This document shows positions 18,603 to 27,245 of a stretch of 30,579 nt of DNA, piece by piece. How positions within the stretch are numbered: position 1 is the first letter of the stretch; each line of letters starts with the position of its first letter. The DNA is taken from contig DAITMB010000059.1 of NCBI GenBank assembly GCA_036835375.1, positions 1 to 30,579 of the forward strand, in the 5' to 3' direction. Position numbers and translations under genes: made by a program. This stretch comes from JANQTF01 sp036835375 (lineage in GTDB: Bacteria > Bacteroidota > Bacteroidia > J057). The notes beneath the pieces are model-generated. The model did no database searches. It had not been told where the DNA came from and worked only from the letters and a program-made list of their open reading frames with translations.

Positions 18603-19996
18603 AGCCCTGGGAAAAGTATCGCAAGCTCAAAGCGGCCCGAGAAGCAGGAGACGAATCCACATTTTTTGAACTATGGAACCTCCTCAAGGAAGATGAGCTC
18701 GCAAGACAGGATGGCACCCTGGGCAATGTATTGTTGCTGGAAGCCCAAAGAATGTCCAAAACCTGGCGACTGGATCACGACGCTGGGCTAGAGAAGTTGA
18801 TTTCTCTCCTCGAAGGATTTCGGAATTACTTTAGCATGGATCCCGCTGACTGTAAATGGTACAGCCAGGGTCTTCGCCTCGCCCTCAAGATCCGAGAGCG
18901 CTACCCTCAATTTTTGGATTTCGTGGCATGGTGGGGGCTAGAGCATCTCAGCGAAGAGGACTACACTCCCTATGTGAATCCGCAGGGCAAAGAAATCATG
19001 GCAGTGGCTGAACAAGCCTACCTCGCCGTGGGGCAAGCCCTTGACGAAAAAGAGCCATTTGATACGGCTGAAGTGGAGATTTTTTTGGAAAAACTCCAAG
19101 CTGTCTCTCGTGTACATCCCGAATATTCCTGGCTTGACTTTATCGGAGCCAAGCTCCTCCTCCGCCTCGACCGGCCGGAAGAGGCGCTCGTAAAATTGCG
19201 GCCTTTTGTGCGCCGCAAGCCGAAGGAATACTGGGCCTGGGCTACTTTGGCATCTGCGGCCAATCGCTCAGGAGAAAAAGAGGCTGCCGTGGCTTGCTAC
19301 GTTCAAGCAATTTCGCTTCAGAAAAGGGAGGACTCGCTCATGAATGTGCGCGAACACCTCGGCCAGTTGTGGCTGGAGCTCGGCCAGTATGACGCTGGCC
19401 GGACTGAGCTTGACTTGGCTGCTCAGGCACGCATGAGGTTCGGAGGAGGCAGAATTCCCGAATCCCTGCGCCTCTCCATGGAGTCGCAAGCCTATCAGCA
19501 AGGCCGGTCGGGACCCAATAACTGGGGCCGCTACCGCCGAATCCGGCCCCTAGCCCGCATTTTTTCGGTGGGCGACTTGCCCTCCATCTGGGGACTTCTG
19601 CTCCATGTCAAGACCCTGGACGATCCTCGCAAACAGCGATTGGTCATTCAGACAGGGGAAGACACCGTTCATGGCTACCCCATCACGTTGTTGCTGGACG
19701 AGGCCGAAGATGGCGATTGGCTCGAAATCTGGCTCGACCCTGCGACAGAGCGCGCGGCCCTGATCGCTTCTGGCGTGCCAGAGCAAATGCCAGAGTGGGT
19801 GCGAGAGGCACAAGGAACCTTGGTGCGACATGCCAAAGGCTTTGGATTCGTGGAGGATTTATTCATTCCACCATTTATGATCACCAATTTGCCCACTACC
19901 CTCGGTCTCAAGGTGGATGTGCGCGCTACGTGGAGCTTCGACCAAAAGCGCAATGAATGGAAATGGAAGGTTGTTCGGGTGCGGCCCATGGAGTAG
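18599..19996 (+). CDS. TPR repeat protein with C-terminal cold-shock/S1-like domain (TOTE-type TPR component)
   Basis: 465 residues, cytoplasmic. The N-terminal half is helical. TPR-like repeats span about 174-290, with EYSWLDFIGAKLLLRL, then PEEALVKLRPFVRRKPKEYW and EKEAAVACYVQAISL. A beta-rich segment at about 320-385 may be one OB fold. The last 60 residues are a cold-shock/S1-like OB domain (GTLVRHAKGFGFVEDLFIPP, with GFGFVED from residue 414), a nucleic-acid binding motif. From memory this arrangement resembles the TPR plus S1/CSD proteins described in TOTE conflict systems, which normally sit beside a primase-helicase and nuclease; no such partners are visible here. Start chosen at ATG 18599, overlapping the previous stop; an in-frame ATG at 18527 is also possible. 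An RNA- or DNA-linked role is inferred from the OB domain. Confidence 0.8.
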   Translation: MKPWEKYRKLKAAREAGDESTFFELWNLLKEDELARQDGTLGNVLLLEAQRMSKTWRLDHDAGLEKLISLLEGFRNYFSMDPADCKWYSQGLRLALKIRERYPQFLDFVAWWGLEHLSEEDYTPYVNPQGKEIMAVAEQAYLAVGQALDEKEPFDTAEVEIFLEKLQAVSRVHPEYSWLDFIGAKLLLRLDRPEEALVKLRPFVRRKPKEYWAWATLASAANRSGEKEAAVACYVQAISLQKREDSLMNVREHLGQLWLELGQYDAGRTELDLAAQARMRFGGGRIPESLRLSMESQAYQQGRSGPNNWGRYRRIRPLARIFSVGDLPSIWGLLLHVKTLDDPRKQRLVIQTGEDTVHGYPITLLLDEAEDGDWLEIWLDPATERAALIASGVPEQMPEWVREAQGTLVRHAKGFGFVEDLFIPPFMITNLPTTLGLKVDVRATWSFDQKRNEWKWKVVRVRPME

Positions 19997-20107
19997 CGGC
20001 GTGAGCAAGCAAGACTAAACTCAGATGATGTTACCCAAAACCAGATCGGAAATCTGCTAAAACAGACGATGAGAGGAAGTTTTACGCAGGTCGATGCAAC
20101 AGATAAA

Positions 20108-20142
20108 GGAGAGTCAGGGATAGACCCAGGCTCTCCTTTTCT
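20108..20142 (+). terminator. Rho-independent terminator after TPR/CSD gene
   Basis: Stem GGAGAG (20108-20113) with CTCTCC (20131-20136), extended inside by GGG/CCC pairing, followed by TTTTCTTTTTT. It lies about 110 bases after the stop, between converging genes. Confidence 0.75.
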
Positions 20143-20215
20143 TTTTTGTGTGATGTGCGACACTCGTAGCGACCACGAGTATTGACTCGCCGTCCAGCGT
20201 CAGATGTCTATTCGC

Positions 20216-22612
20216 CTAAAACTCCAGTCGGTAGCTCAACAACGGGAATAGGCCGAGCGAATACTTGTCCACCACGGCTTGCTGCACAATGTCAAAGCGC
20301 TGGAAAGCAAGATTCTGTTGATTGGTGAGATTCAGAATGTCGATAGCAAAGGTACGGGTGAGGTTGTTGCGCTGACGCTTGAAGCTAAACCGCAGATCTG
20401 TTCGGAAGTAATCGGGTAATTCGCCTGTCCAAGCTTGCGTCTCGTCAAAGACCGTTCGCTGCTGAGCAATGGAAGCATCCAGGTCAATGGGCGTGAAGCG
20501 CATGCCACCTTGGTAGATCACCCGCAAGTTGATTCCCCACGTTTTGGCCTTTCCTTTTTTGGTGACGCGCTCAAATTCTTTTCCCGCCGTTCCTGAAAAT
20601 AAATAGTTGCCATTGTAGCGACTATCCCGCTCTATGCCATCGGCTGCGGTATATTTTGACTCGTAGAGTGAGCCGCTCGCGATAAAGTAGGTTCCATTTT
20701 GGATAGATTTTTCCACGGAAAGTTCCACGCCATAATTTCGGCCGCTTCCCTCATTCACCAGAGAATCTGTCACATATCCTTCCAGCAAATTCAGCGCAGA
20801 AAACGTGCTAAGTGGATCCCGGGAAATGGGTACTTGGAAAAGCGCTTGATAGTAAGGCTCTGCCTTGACCTTCAGACTTTCTGAAAACAGGTATTGGTAG
20901 CTCAGCACCAGATGGTGAGCCTTGGTGAAACCAAGATTCTGATTGGGGAAGGCAAAGTCGCCATTTTCTAGCCCTACGCCAGCAAAATAGGTGCTCAGCA
21001 TCTGGAGTTGACTGTGCAGACCATAGGCGGCAGAAAGCTTTTGGCGCCCTCCCATCCGGTAATCGACCGAGGCCCGAGGTTCGAGGCTCGCGGTGCCGTT
21101 GAGCGCAAAGTACATGGCGTGCAGCCCGAGCTGAATCTCCAAATTGGGACTTGGAAAGGCATTCCATGAGACATAAGGCTGGACCAACTGCGAACTTCCG
21201 CTGGCCTGAGACACAATGATTTCAGTACTGGCAGCGTCAAGGCTAAAGTTTTTATTGTCAACTTCATAGGCGATGTCCGTCACAAACAAGCCAGCTCGGA
21301 GATAACTCTTGTTGTTCAGCTTATGGCTGATGCCCGTGGTGAAAGACAGTTTGCGCTGCGACAAAAAGTCTTGCTCTGCACGGATGACCGAAAAAGTGTC
21401 GGTGAGGTAATTTCCAATGCGCTGAGACTCAATGGCGGACAGGGCGAGGGCACTTTTCCAGAGGGTGCGTGTACCGAGGACGAGTTGGTGGGTGACTCCG
21501 ACTGCGCCCATGTTTGAGTAAAAATCAATGTCGAATCGGTCGCGGCCCTCTTGTCTGAGGCTGTCCACCCGCGGCGCGTCATAGCGCGTGATACTCAGGC
21601 CGCCCATTCCAAAGACGGTAAAAGTGCCCGCTTTTTCGGTGGGGAAACTAAGATTGAAGGAAAAATCTTGATAGTCGATTTCTTCGGGCGTGAGCTCCAA
21701 GCCCAGCAAAGTAAACAGCCCTACGGTGGAATAGCGGTAATTCGCAAGAAAAGAAGATCCTTTTTCCTTGCTAATGGGTCCCTCAGCAGCCAGGTCTATC
21801 CCGATGAGGCTTGGCTGAAAGGTGAATTCAAAGTTTTCGTTGTTGCCGGGCCGGAGTCGAATGTCAAAAACGCCCGCCAAGGCATTCCCATAATTCGACC
21901 CGAAAGCGCCCGTGTGAAAGGTGCTGTTGGCGAGGAGCTGGGTGCTGAGGATGATTTGGCCGCCACCATTTTGAGAAAGGCGATCGGAAAATGTGCCTGC
22001 GTTGGTGAGGTGATTGGGATTCACGATGTCCACGCCTTCCAATCTCCACAGCAGGCCATTGGGTGAGTTGCCACGCACGACGATGTTGTTGTTTTCGTCA
22101 TTGACTGTGGCCACGCCCGGAAAAGAAGCGGCCATGCGAGCGGGGTCATAGTAGGTCGCGGCATAGCGCTGGGTCTCTTCGGTGGTAAAAGTACGGGAGC
22201 TTACACGCTGAATAGACGGCGAGCTTTTTTGGGTAATTTCTACTTCCGAGACATCATAGATCCGCTCGTCCAGCCTGATCTCCAACACCACTTCTTTGCC
22301 GGAATTCACGACCAGATCCGTGATGCGATAGTCGATGAATCCTTCTTTGCCGACAAAAAGGGAGATACGCCCTACGGGCACCTGATCGATTCTAAAGCCT
22401 CCCTTCTCATCTGTGACAGCTGTCCCAGAGAAATTACCCTTGTCGATCCTCACGCTCGCTTGAGAAATAGGCGAACCAGAAAGTCCGTTGGAAATGGTCC
22501 CGCGAACCGTCTGGGTGAGCTCAGGGGATTGAGCCTGCCCGAAGACAGGTGTCCAAAGGTGCGGTCCCGCTGCGAAAAGAAGGAGACAAGCAATGGTGTA
22601 AAAAACTTTCAT
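20216..22612 (-). CDS. TonB-dependent receptor with carboxypeptidase-regulatory-like domain
   Basis: About 798 residues, an outer-membrane receptor that imports a substrate using TonB energy. Order: a signal peptide (MKVFYTIACLLLFAAGPHL), then a CarboxypepD_reg-like beta sandwich of about 75 residues (VRGTISNGLSGSPISQASV to EIRLDERIYDV). Next comes the plug domain (YYDPARMAASFPGVATVND, then NNIVVRGNSPNGLLWRLEG), followed by a long beta-barrel ending in LLSYRLEF with the typical terminal aromatic residue. Start chosen at ATG 22612; an ATG 12 bases upstream would also work. The gene stands alone, with no SusD-like gene beside it, so it is not a classical SusC of a polysaccharide locus. The substrate cannot be told from this sequence. 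Confidence 0.92.
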   Translation of the reverse strand: MKVFYTIACLLLFAAGPHLWTPVFGQAQSPELTQTVRGTISNGLSGSPISQASVRIDKGNFSGTAVTDEKGGFRIDQVPVGRISLFVGKEGFIDYRITDLVVNSGKEVVLEIRLDERIYDVSEVEITQKSSPSIQRVSSRTFTTEETQRYAATYYDPARMAASFPGVATVNDENNNIVVRGNSPNGLLWRLEGVDIVNPNHLTNAGTFSDRLSQNGGGQIILSTQLLANSTFHTGAFGSNYGNALAGVFDIRLRPGNNENFEFTFQPSLIGIDLAAEGPISKEKGSSFLANYRYSTVGLFTLLGLELTPEEIDYQDFSFNLSFPTEKAGTFTVFGMGGLSITRYDAPRVDSLRQEGRDRFDIDFYSNMGAVGVTHQLVLGTRTLWKSALALSAIESQRIGNYLTDTFSVIRAEQDFLSQRKLSFTTGISHKLNNKSYLRAGLFVTDIAYEVDNKNFSLDAASTEIIVSQASGSSQLVQPYVSWNAFPSPNLEIQLGLHAMYFALNGTASLEPRASVDYRMGGRQKLSAAYGLHSQLQMLSTYFAGVGLENGDFAFPNQNLGFTKAHHLVLSYQYLFSESLKVKAEPYYQALFQVPISRDPLSTFSALNLLEGYVTDSLVNEGSGRNYGVELSVEKSIQNGTYFIASGSLYESKYTAADGIERDSRYNGNYLFSGTAGKEFERVTKKGKAKTWGINLRVIYQGGMRFTPIDLDASIAQQRTVFDETQAWTGELPDYFRTDLRFSFKRQRNNLTRTFAIDILNLTNQQNLAFQRFDIVQQAVVDKYSLGLFPLLSYRLEF

Positions 22613-22732
22613 CAGCGCAATCAATTGATTTTTGGATGTTGGTCAAATCCAAGTACACGGTTCATTTCTGGCTGGCAAGATAGCCTTGAATTCTTGGACT
22701 TTGAGTGAGAAAAGGCACTTCTCCTCAAAGGT

Positions 22733-22767
22733 AAACCCTTGCCTCAGACATGCTGGAGCAAGGGTTT
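22733..22767. terminator. Hairpin terminator downstream of SDR gene
   Basis: A perfect 10-bp stem, AAACCCTTGC (22733-22742) with GCAAGGGTTT (22758-22767), with a 15-base loop. It lies 21 bases after the SDR stop and upstream of the TonB receptor start. The T runs are short, so its strength is uncertain. Confidence 0.6.
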
Positions 22768-22787
22768 TGTATTCTACGAAGTGATGG

Positions 22788-23504
22788 TTAAATCGCTTGG
22801 TGGTTGAAAGGCTGGATGACCATTTCTGACACTACGCCTGAGTCTGGCTGTTGGCACAAAAACCAAATGGCGCGTCCAGCTTCCTTGGCTGTGACGAATT
22901 TGTCGCGTTGGACCCGGAGATCGATTTCATCCCAAAAGGGGGTGTCAGTGCCGCCGAGGTAGATGTTGGTGATGCGAATGTTGGTGCGCTTGAGTTCTTC
23001 GCGCACGGACTTGAGCAAGCCATTGAGGCCATATTTGGAGGCGGCATAAGCGGCTGCTCCCGCCATAGGGGTTTTGCCAAGGACGCCGGGGAGATTGATG
23101 ATCAGGCCTTCCTTTTTCTCTTTCATCGCAGGCAAAAAGTGCTTGAGCAGCAAAAAGGGACCCACGAGGTTGGCATGGAGGCTCTGCTGAAAGTCGGCGA
23201 GGGTGAGGGTCTCCATAGGCTTGATGATGCCGACGCCGGAGGCATTGATGAGGACATCGATGGCATCGACTTGTTGGTGAATGGCCACAGCCAGATCGGC
23301 CACGGAGCTTTCGTCGGAGATCTCCACCTCAAATGTCTGAGAAGTTGGAACACCGATTTCGGCTGCGAGGGCGGAGAGTTTTTCCGTGTTTCGGCCCGTG
23401 AGAAACAAGTTGCCACCGCTTTGGCGAAGGAGTTTGGCGGCTTCGCGACCAATGCCACCGGTGGCACCTACGAGCAGAATGTTTTTTCCTTGAATGATTT
23501 CCAT
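22788..23504 (-). CDS. Short-chain dehydrogenase/reductase (SDR) lacking the usual catalytic serine
   Basis: A 238-residue classical SDR with an NAD(P) Rossmann fold: GATGGIG at residues 13-19, NASG at 87-90, N112, and the YxxxK pair Y153 and K157. The serine that normally lies 13 residues before the tyrosine is glycine (G140, in INLPGVLGK, where most SDRs read ISSVAG or similar). ATG 23504 is the only sensible start. It is cytoplasmic with no membrane segment. It lies about 320 bases downstream of folE on the same strand but is separated from it by a terminator. A reductase role on a pterin side chain is conceivable from the neighbours but not shown; substrate unknown. Confidence 0.85.
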   Translation of the reverse strand: MEIIQGKNILLVGATGGIGREAAKLLRQSGGNLFLTGRNTEKLSALAAEIGVPTSQTFEVEISDESSVADLAVAIHQQVDAIDVLINASGVGIIKPMETLTLADFQQSLHANLVGPFLLLKHFLPAMKEKKEGLIINLPGVLGKTPMAGAAAYAASKYGLNGLLKSVREELKRTNIRITNIYLGGTDTPFWDEIDLRVQRDKFVTAKEAGRAIWFLCQQPDSGVVSEMVIQPFNHQAI

Positions 23505-23768
23505 GTGTGAAGACGAGATTGAGGAACGCGTGGGAGATAACGAGGAATAGTCGAAGAATAGATCAGGTGCTCATCGATCATGATAAGGTCAGCCTGCGGA
23601 GTCTTGTGCCCCCAATATCAGGCAGTCGATTGCAGGAAAGCATCATGTATCATCACTTGACTTTCCCGGTTTGCGAGGTAGAAACTTCGAGAAGGAAGGG
23701 TTGTTCCAAAGGCTGTAAAAAAAGCGTTTTTTTCTGTTATTATGATCTGCTATGGATAGGGTGGAGGC

Positions 23769-23798
23769 AAAAAAAACGCGATGCCGAGGCGTCGCGTT
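23769..23798 (-). terminator. Rho-independent terminator after folE
   Basis: Read on the minus strand, a 10-bp stem (AACGCGACGC with GCATCGCGTT, one G-T pair, loop CTCG) is followed by a run of Ts, the As at 23769-23776 on the plus strand. It ends the PTPS-like/folE unit. Confidence 0.85.
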
Positions 23799-23821
23799 TA
23801 GGTTGGGTCTATCTACTACTA

Positions 23822-24559
23822 CTACAGCTGAATGTAACGGAGAAACTCCGAACGGGTTTCAGGCTCCAAAAATTTTCCTGAATATTCAGCCGTAATGGTA
23901 GAGCTTCCGGTGTCTTCCACGCCGCGTGAGCTGACGCACATGTGATTGGCATCCATGAGCACGGCGACATCTTCGGTCTGAAGAATGGTTTTGAGCTCTT
24001 CGGCAATCTGGCGGGTGAGTCGCTCTTGCACTTGCGGGCGCTTTGCATAGTATTGAACGATCCGGTTGAGTTTTGACAGTCCAATGACTTTTCCGCTTGA
24101 AATGTAGGCCACGTGCGCGATTCCGTAAATCGGCACAAAGTGATGCTCGCAATTGCTGTAGAAGGAGATGTTTTTCTCCACCAGCATTTGGTTGTAGTCA
24201 TATTTGTTGTCAAAAAGCTTTGCAGCAGGCTTATTCTCAGGATTGAGACCGCTGAAAATTTCCTTGACATACATTTTGGCTACCCGTTTTGGCGTGCCCT
24301 TGAGGCTGTCATCGGTGAGGTCTAACCCCAAAATTTCCATAATATCGCGGAAGCGGGACTCGATCAATTCGATTTTGGTTTCATCATCCAATTCGAAGGC
24401 GTCGTCTCGCAAAGGCGTATCTACAGAAGAGCCGATATGGCTTTCTCCCAACAATTCCAGGGGGTCCTCGTCGTGCGAGTGGCTGTGGCCGTTGGTGCCG
24501 TGGTTGGAACCGTATCCGTTGTTATGCGGGGTATTCCACAAAGTTTCTTTCGGTTTCAT
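23822..24559 (-). CDS. folE: GTP cyclohydrolase I
   Basis: 245 residues. The enzyme converts GTP to 7,8-dihydroneopterin triphosphate, the entry to folate, tetrahydrobiopterin and (via QueD) queuosine-type pathways. The zinc ligands are C137 and H140 (YSNCEHHFVPIYG) and C208 (ANHMCVSSRGVEDTGS). The substrate motif KVIGLSKLNRIVQYYAKRPQVQERL is intact. The N-terminus is unusual: about 50 residues containing SNHGTNGHSHSHDED, rich in H, G and N, before the conserved core begins near residue 55. The start codon at 24559 lies inside the upstream PTPS-like gene (38-base overlap), indicating close coupling; no later start would keep the core intact. It is followed by a terminator at 23798. Confidence 0.95.
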   Translation of the reverse strand: MKPKETLWNTPHNNGYGSNHGTNGHSHSHDEDPLELLGESHIGSSVDTPLRDDAFELDDETKIELIESRFRDIMEILGLDLTDDSLKGTPKRVAKMYVKEIFSGLNPENKPAAKLFDNKYDYNQMLVEKNISFYSNCEHHFVPIYGIAHVAYISSGKVIGLSKLNRIVQYYAKRPQVQERLTRQIAEELKTILQTEDVAVLMDANHMCVSSRGVEDTGSSTITAEYSGKFLEPETRSEFLRYIQL

Positions 24560-24932
24560 ACAGTCGAATGTGTAGATCGTAGCGATCTGCTAGCTGATTT
24601 CGCAAAATGTTCCAAATAACCACAGCGATGTTTTCGGCAGTGGGGTTGAGGCCGCGAAACTCCTCAGTGTCTAAGTTCAGGTTTTTGTGGTCAAACCGCT
24701 TCAGGACGTGCATCTCTATGATGTCGTGCAAGACTTTCATATCGATCACATAGCCCGTTTCAGGATCAATTTCCCCCAGTACTTTTACTTCGAGATCGTA
24801 ATTGTGGCCGTGATAATTGGGGTTGTTGCACTTCCCAAAAATCTTCCGATTCTTCTCATCGTCCCAGGCAGGGTTGTGGAGTCGGTGTGCTGAGTTGAAG
24901 TGAGCTTTACGGAATACGGCAACTTTCGTCAT
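24522..24932 (-). CDS. 6-pyruvoyl-tetrahydropterin synthase / 6-carboxytetrahydropterin synthase family
   Basis: 136 residues, acting on dihydroneopterin triphosphate, the product of the overlapping folE gene. The zinc histidines are H16 (FNSAHRLH), H41 and H43 (NYHGHNYDLEV), and the catalytic cysteine is C35 (KIFGKCNNPNYHGH). The C-terminal half contains KRFDHKNLNLDTEEF, NPTAENIAVVIW and a closing LYETERNFVEY. The form GKCNNPNxHGHNY and the DHKNLNLD stretch are close to eukaryotic 6-pyruvoyl-tetrahydropterin synthases as I remember them, whereas QueD proteins usually differ there, so either product is possible. Start ATG 24932. The gene diverges from the FAD oxidoreductase across about 240 bases and is first in a unit with folE. 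Confidence 0.92.
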   Translation of the reverse strand: MTKVAVFRKAHFNSAHRLHNPAWDDEKNRKIFGKCNNPNYHGHNYDLEVKVLGEIDPETGYVIDMKVLHDIIEMHVLKRFDHKNLNLDTEEFRGLNPTAENIAVVIWNILRNQLADRYDLHIRLYETERNFVEYPA

Positions 24933-25174
24933 GGAAGAAAATAGCTGATTTGAATAAATCGCAGTGTATACGTGAAGGCCTTGCTTTCGTTGAGTTGTGA
25001 AAATAATCTGATCATGAACTTATTCATTTAGCCTGTTAGCGCAGGTAAACTCAAACAAAAACATGTTCATCAATTATTTCTGCAAATACGACAGGCGTTA
25101 AGAACAAGCCCTTCCCGGTTTTGTTTATCCTGCATCTGAAAAAAAGATTTCTCACTCATTTCTACACGCCTTGT

Positions 25175-26686
25175 ATGTCTGATTCTGCTTCCTCTCCAGC
25201 TTCTTGTCTTGTCATTGGTGCTGGAATGGCTGGCCTTACTGCTGCGGCCCTGCTGGCTCATAGCGGAAAATATGTTACGGTTTTGGAGCAAAATTGGCTG
25301 CCTGGTGGCTGCGCTAGTTCTTATCCTCGCAAAGGCTACGTTTTTGAAAGCGGTGCTACGACCCTTGTCGGACTCGATCCCACCATGCCGGTGCATCACC
25401 TGATCGAGACATTGGGCATTGAGTTGCCTGCCCGGACCCTTTCCACGCCCATGCAAGTCCATTTTCCTACCCATCTCTCCCATGATGCAGCCCCTCACAG
25501 CACCCTCACACGACACCAAGATCTGGATCAATGGATTGAGGCTGCTTCAGCCTTTTTTGGTCCAAAAGGTCAGCGAGCTTTTTGGGAAGAATGTTATCGA
25601 ATCAGTCAATTTGTCTGGGATACTTCCCTCGTGCAGCGAGCTTTTCCGCCTTCCAATATTTCTGACTTCATTTTTGCGGCGCGTCACTTTCGGCCCGCGC
25701 AATTGCCTTTTGCGATCAAAGCGTTCTCAAGCACGAAGGACCTTCTCCGACGGCATGGCTTGCTCAACAATCCGCGCTTCGTTCGCTTCGTGAACGAACA
25801 GCTGATGATCACCGCGCAAAATGTTATGGAAGAGGTGAACGTGCTCTTTGGTGCTACGGCGCTGTGCTACACCAACTATGGCAACTATTACCTTGATGGT
25901 GGGATGATCAAACTGGCAGAGACACTGGTCGCATTCATAGAATCCAAAGGAGGGAAAGTGCTGCTCCAGCAACCCGTGAGCGCGATTGAGCGGGTGGGAA
26001 AGCAGTATCACATCACCACGACCTTTCGCAAGGAGACCCACACGTATGAATCACCTGTCTTGGTGGCAGCCATTCCCATCAACGATGTGCTGGACCTCTG
26101 GCAGCCTGCCGAACCACTCGCTCGACTCCGAAAAAAATTGCTCTCTTCCTCTGAGCTAAACAGTGCTTTTCAACTTAGCCTTGCCCTTCGAAAGACCAAA
26201 GTCCCCGAGTGTCTTCACCACCAAATTCACCTCGATACGCCGCTCCAGCAGACGGGTTCGAGCAGTATTTTCTTAAGCTTTTCGCACCCGGAAGACCGCA
26301 TTCGCTGTGGCGAAGAGGAGATTCTCGCCTCAGTGACTACCCACGTGGCGGACCCTGAGCATAGAATCATCGACGACAAAGAGGCGCTGACGGAAGAGAT
26401 CCTCGACACCCTGGAGGCCCAGGGGCTGCTTCGTAAAGCCGACATTTTGTACCAGCACGCCTCTACGCCCGGTGCATGGACCAAGTGGACGGCCCGCAAA
26501 TGGGGATTTGTAGGAGGATATCCGCAATATATGCGCATCAAGCCCTGGCAAATGCTCGACGCCCGCTTGGACCATCGGGGTGCCTATTTGTGCGGCGACA
26601 GTGCCTACCCTGGGCAAGGCATCCCGGGCGCTTGTCTCAGTGGCATCATTGCGGTGGAGAAAATACGCTTGGACGGGAATGGGTGA
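25175..26686 (+). CDS. FAD-dependent carotenoid desaturase/isomerase-type oxidoreductase
   Basis: 503 residues. It carries the dinucleotide-binding motif GAGMAG (15-20) with the acidic end of the second strand at E38 (VTVLEQNWLPGGCASSY). The C-terminal FAD motif is GAYLCGDSAYPGQGIPGACLSG (roughly 470-492), typical of the CrtI/CrtH/phytoene-desaturase and retinol-saturase-like group. Start chosen at ATG 25175 (MSDSASSPASCLVIG), which puts the Rossmann motif near the N-terminus; an ATG at 25121 would add 18 residues. It is probably cytoplasmic or membrane-associated and may act on a carotenoid or related polyene. No other carotenoid gene lies within the window, so the substrate is inferred only from family. 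Confidence 0.85.
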   Translation: MSDSASSPASCLVIGAGMAGLTAAALLAHSGKYVTVLEQNWLPGGCASSYPRKGYVFESGATTLVGLDPTMPVHHLIETLGIELPARTLSTPMQVHFPTHLSHDAAPHSTLTRHQDLDQWIEAASAFFGPKGQRAFWEECYRISQFVWDTSLVQRAFPPSNISDFIFAARHFRPAQLPFAIKAFSSTKDLLRRHGLLNNPRFVRFVNEQLMITAQNVMEEVNVLFGATALCYTNYGNYYLDGGMIKLAETLVAFIESKGGKVLLQQPVSAIERVGKQYHITTTFRKETHTYESPVLVAAIPINDVLDLWQPAEPLARLRKKLLSSSELNSAFQLSLALRKTKVPECLHHQIHLDTPLQQTGSSSIFLSFSHPEDRIRCGEEEILASVTTHVADPEHRIIDDKEALTEEILDTLEAQGLLRKADILYQHASTPGAWTKWTARKWGFVGGYPQYMRIKPWQMLDARLDHRGAYLCGDSAYPGQGIPGACLSGIIAVEKIRLDGNG

Positions 26687-26738
26687 ATTGGGAGTATCAC
26701 TACTGGGTGAAAAAATGCTGCTTTGAGGGTCAAGTCAG

Positions 26739-26950
26739 GCCGATGCTCTCCTGATTGACGAGTCCAAAGGACGGAAAATCGCCCATGGTCGAGGCATCCC
26801 CGTTACTGGCCTCCTCGGCCTGTTGCTTGCCGCCAAAGTTCAGCACTACATTTCGCCGTTATCCCACTCATGGATCGCTTGATGAAGGAGGCCAAATTTC
26901 GCATCGGAGTCACACTGTATAAGTTGGTTCAACAAGAGGCAGGTGAGTGA
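26739..26950 (+). pseudogene. Decayed DUF3368 (PIN-like, VapC-type) gene remnant
   Basis: Two short reading frames together resemble the C-terminal half of DUF3368 proteins, as I remember the family. Frame one (26739 on) gives ADALLIDESKGRKIAHGRG, then IPVTGLLGLLLAAKVQHYIS. Frame two, shifted by one missing base near 26855-26860, gives VIPLMDRLMKEAKFRIG, then VTLYKLVQQEAGE and a stop at 26948-26950. The N-terminal PIN half with its acidic residues is absent; a stop lies immediately upstream. DUF3368 proteins often act as toxins with a UPF0175-type antitoxin; no antitoxin gene is seen. This is a relic, not a working gene. The rest of the gap before 27246 shows nothing recognisable. Confidence 0.7.
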
Positions 26951-27245
26951 TATACCTTCGCTGCGAGCTCGCATGAGTCAAGCTAAAACTGCACGAACTT
27001 TTTGCCAATTCTGTCATACAGCCCCAATGACTTCCCTCGAATAAGCTATCAACAAATTCGAACGGCGGTTCGAAGCGCAGGAGAAGAAGATGCTAAGAAA
27101 TCGAAGAGGGAGCATTGACGAACAATATCCGGCAAGAAGGCATTGAAAATGTTTTTTTCTACTCAAGTCAAAAAAGCTACCAGGGGCGACTTCAGATGTA
27201 ACAAATAAATTGCGAGGTGCGTTGTCACGGCCTGAACATGTTGAT

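Noticed and set aside
23813..23824. CTA triplet run at the folE stop
   Set aside because: Only four units, too short to call a meaningful repeat.
23507..23881. 124-codon plus-strand frame between the SDR and folE genes
   Set aside because: Runs through the folE terminator and into the antisense of folE; the product is not protein-like.
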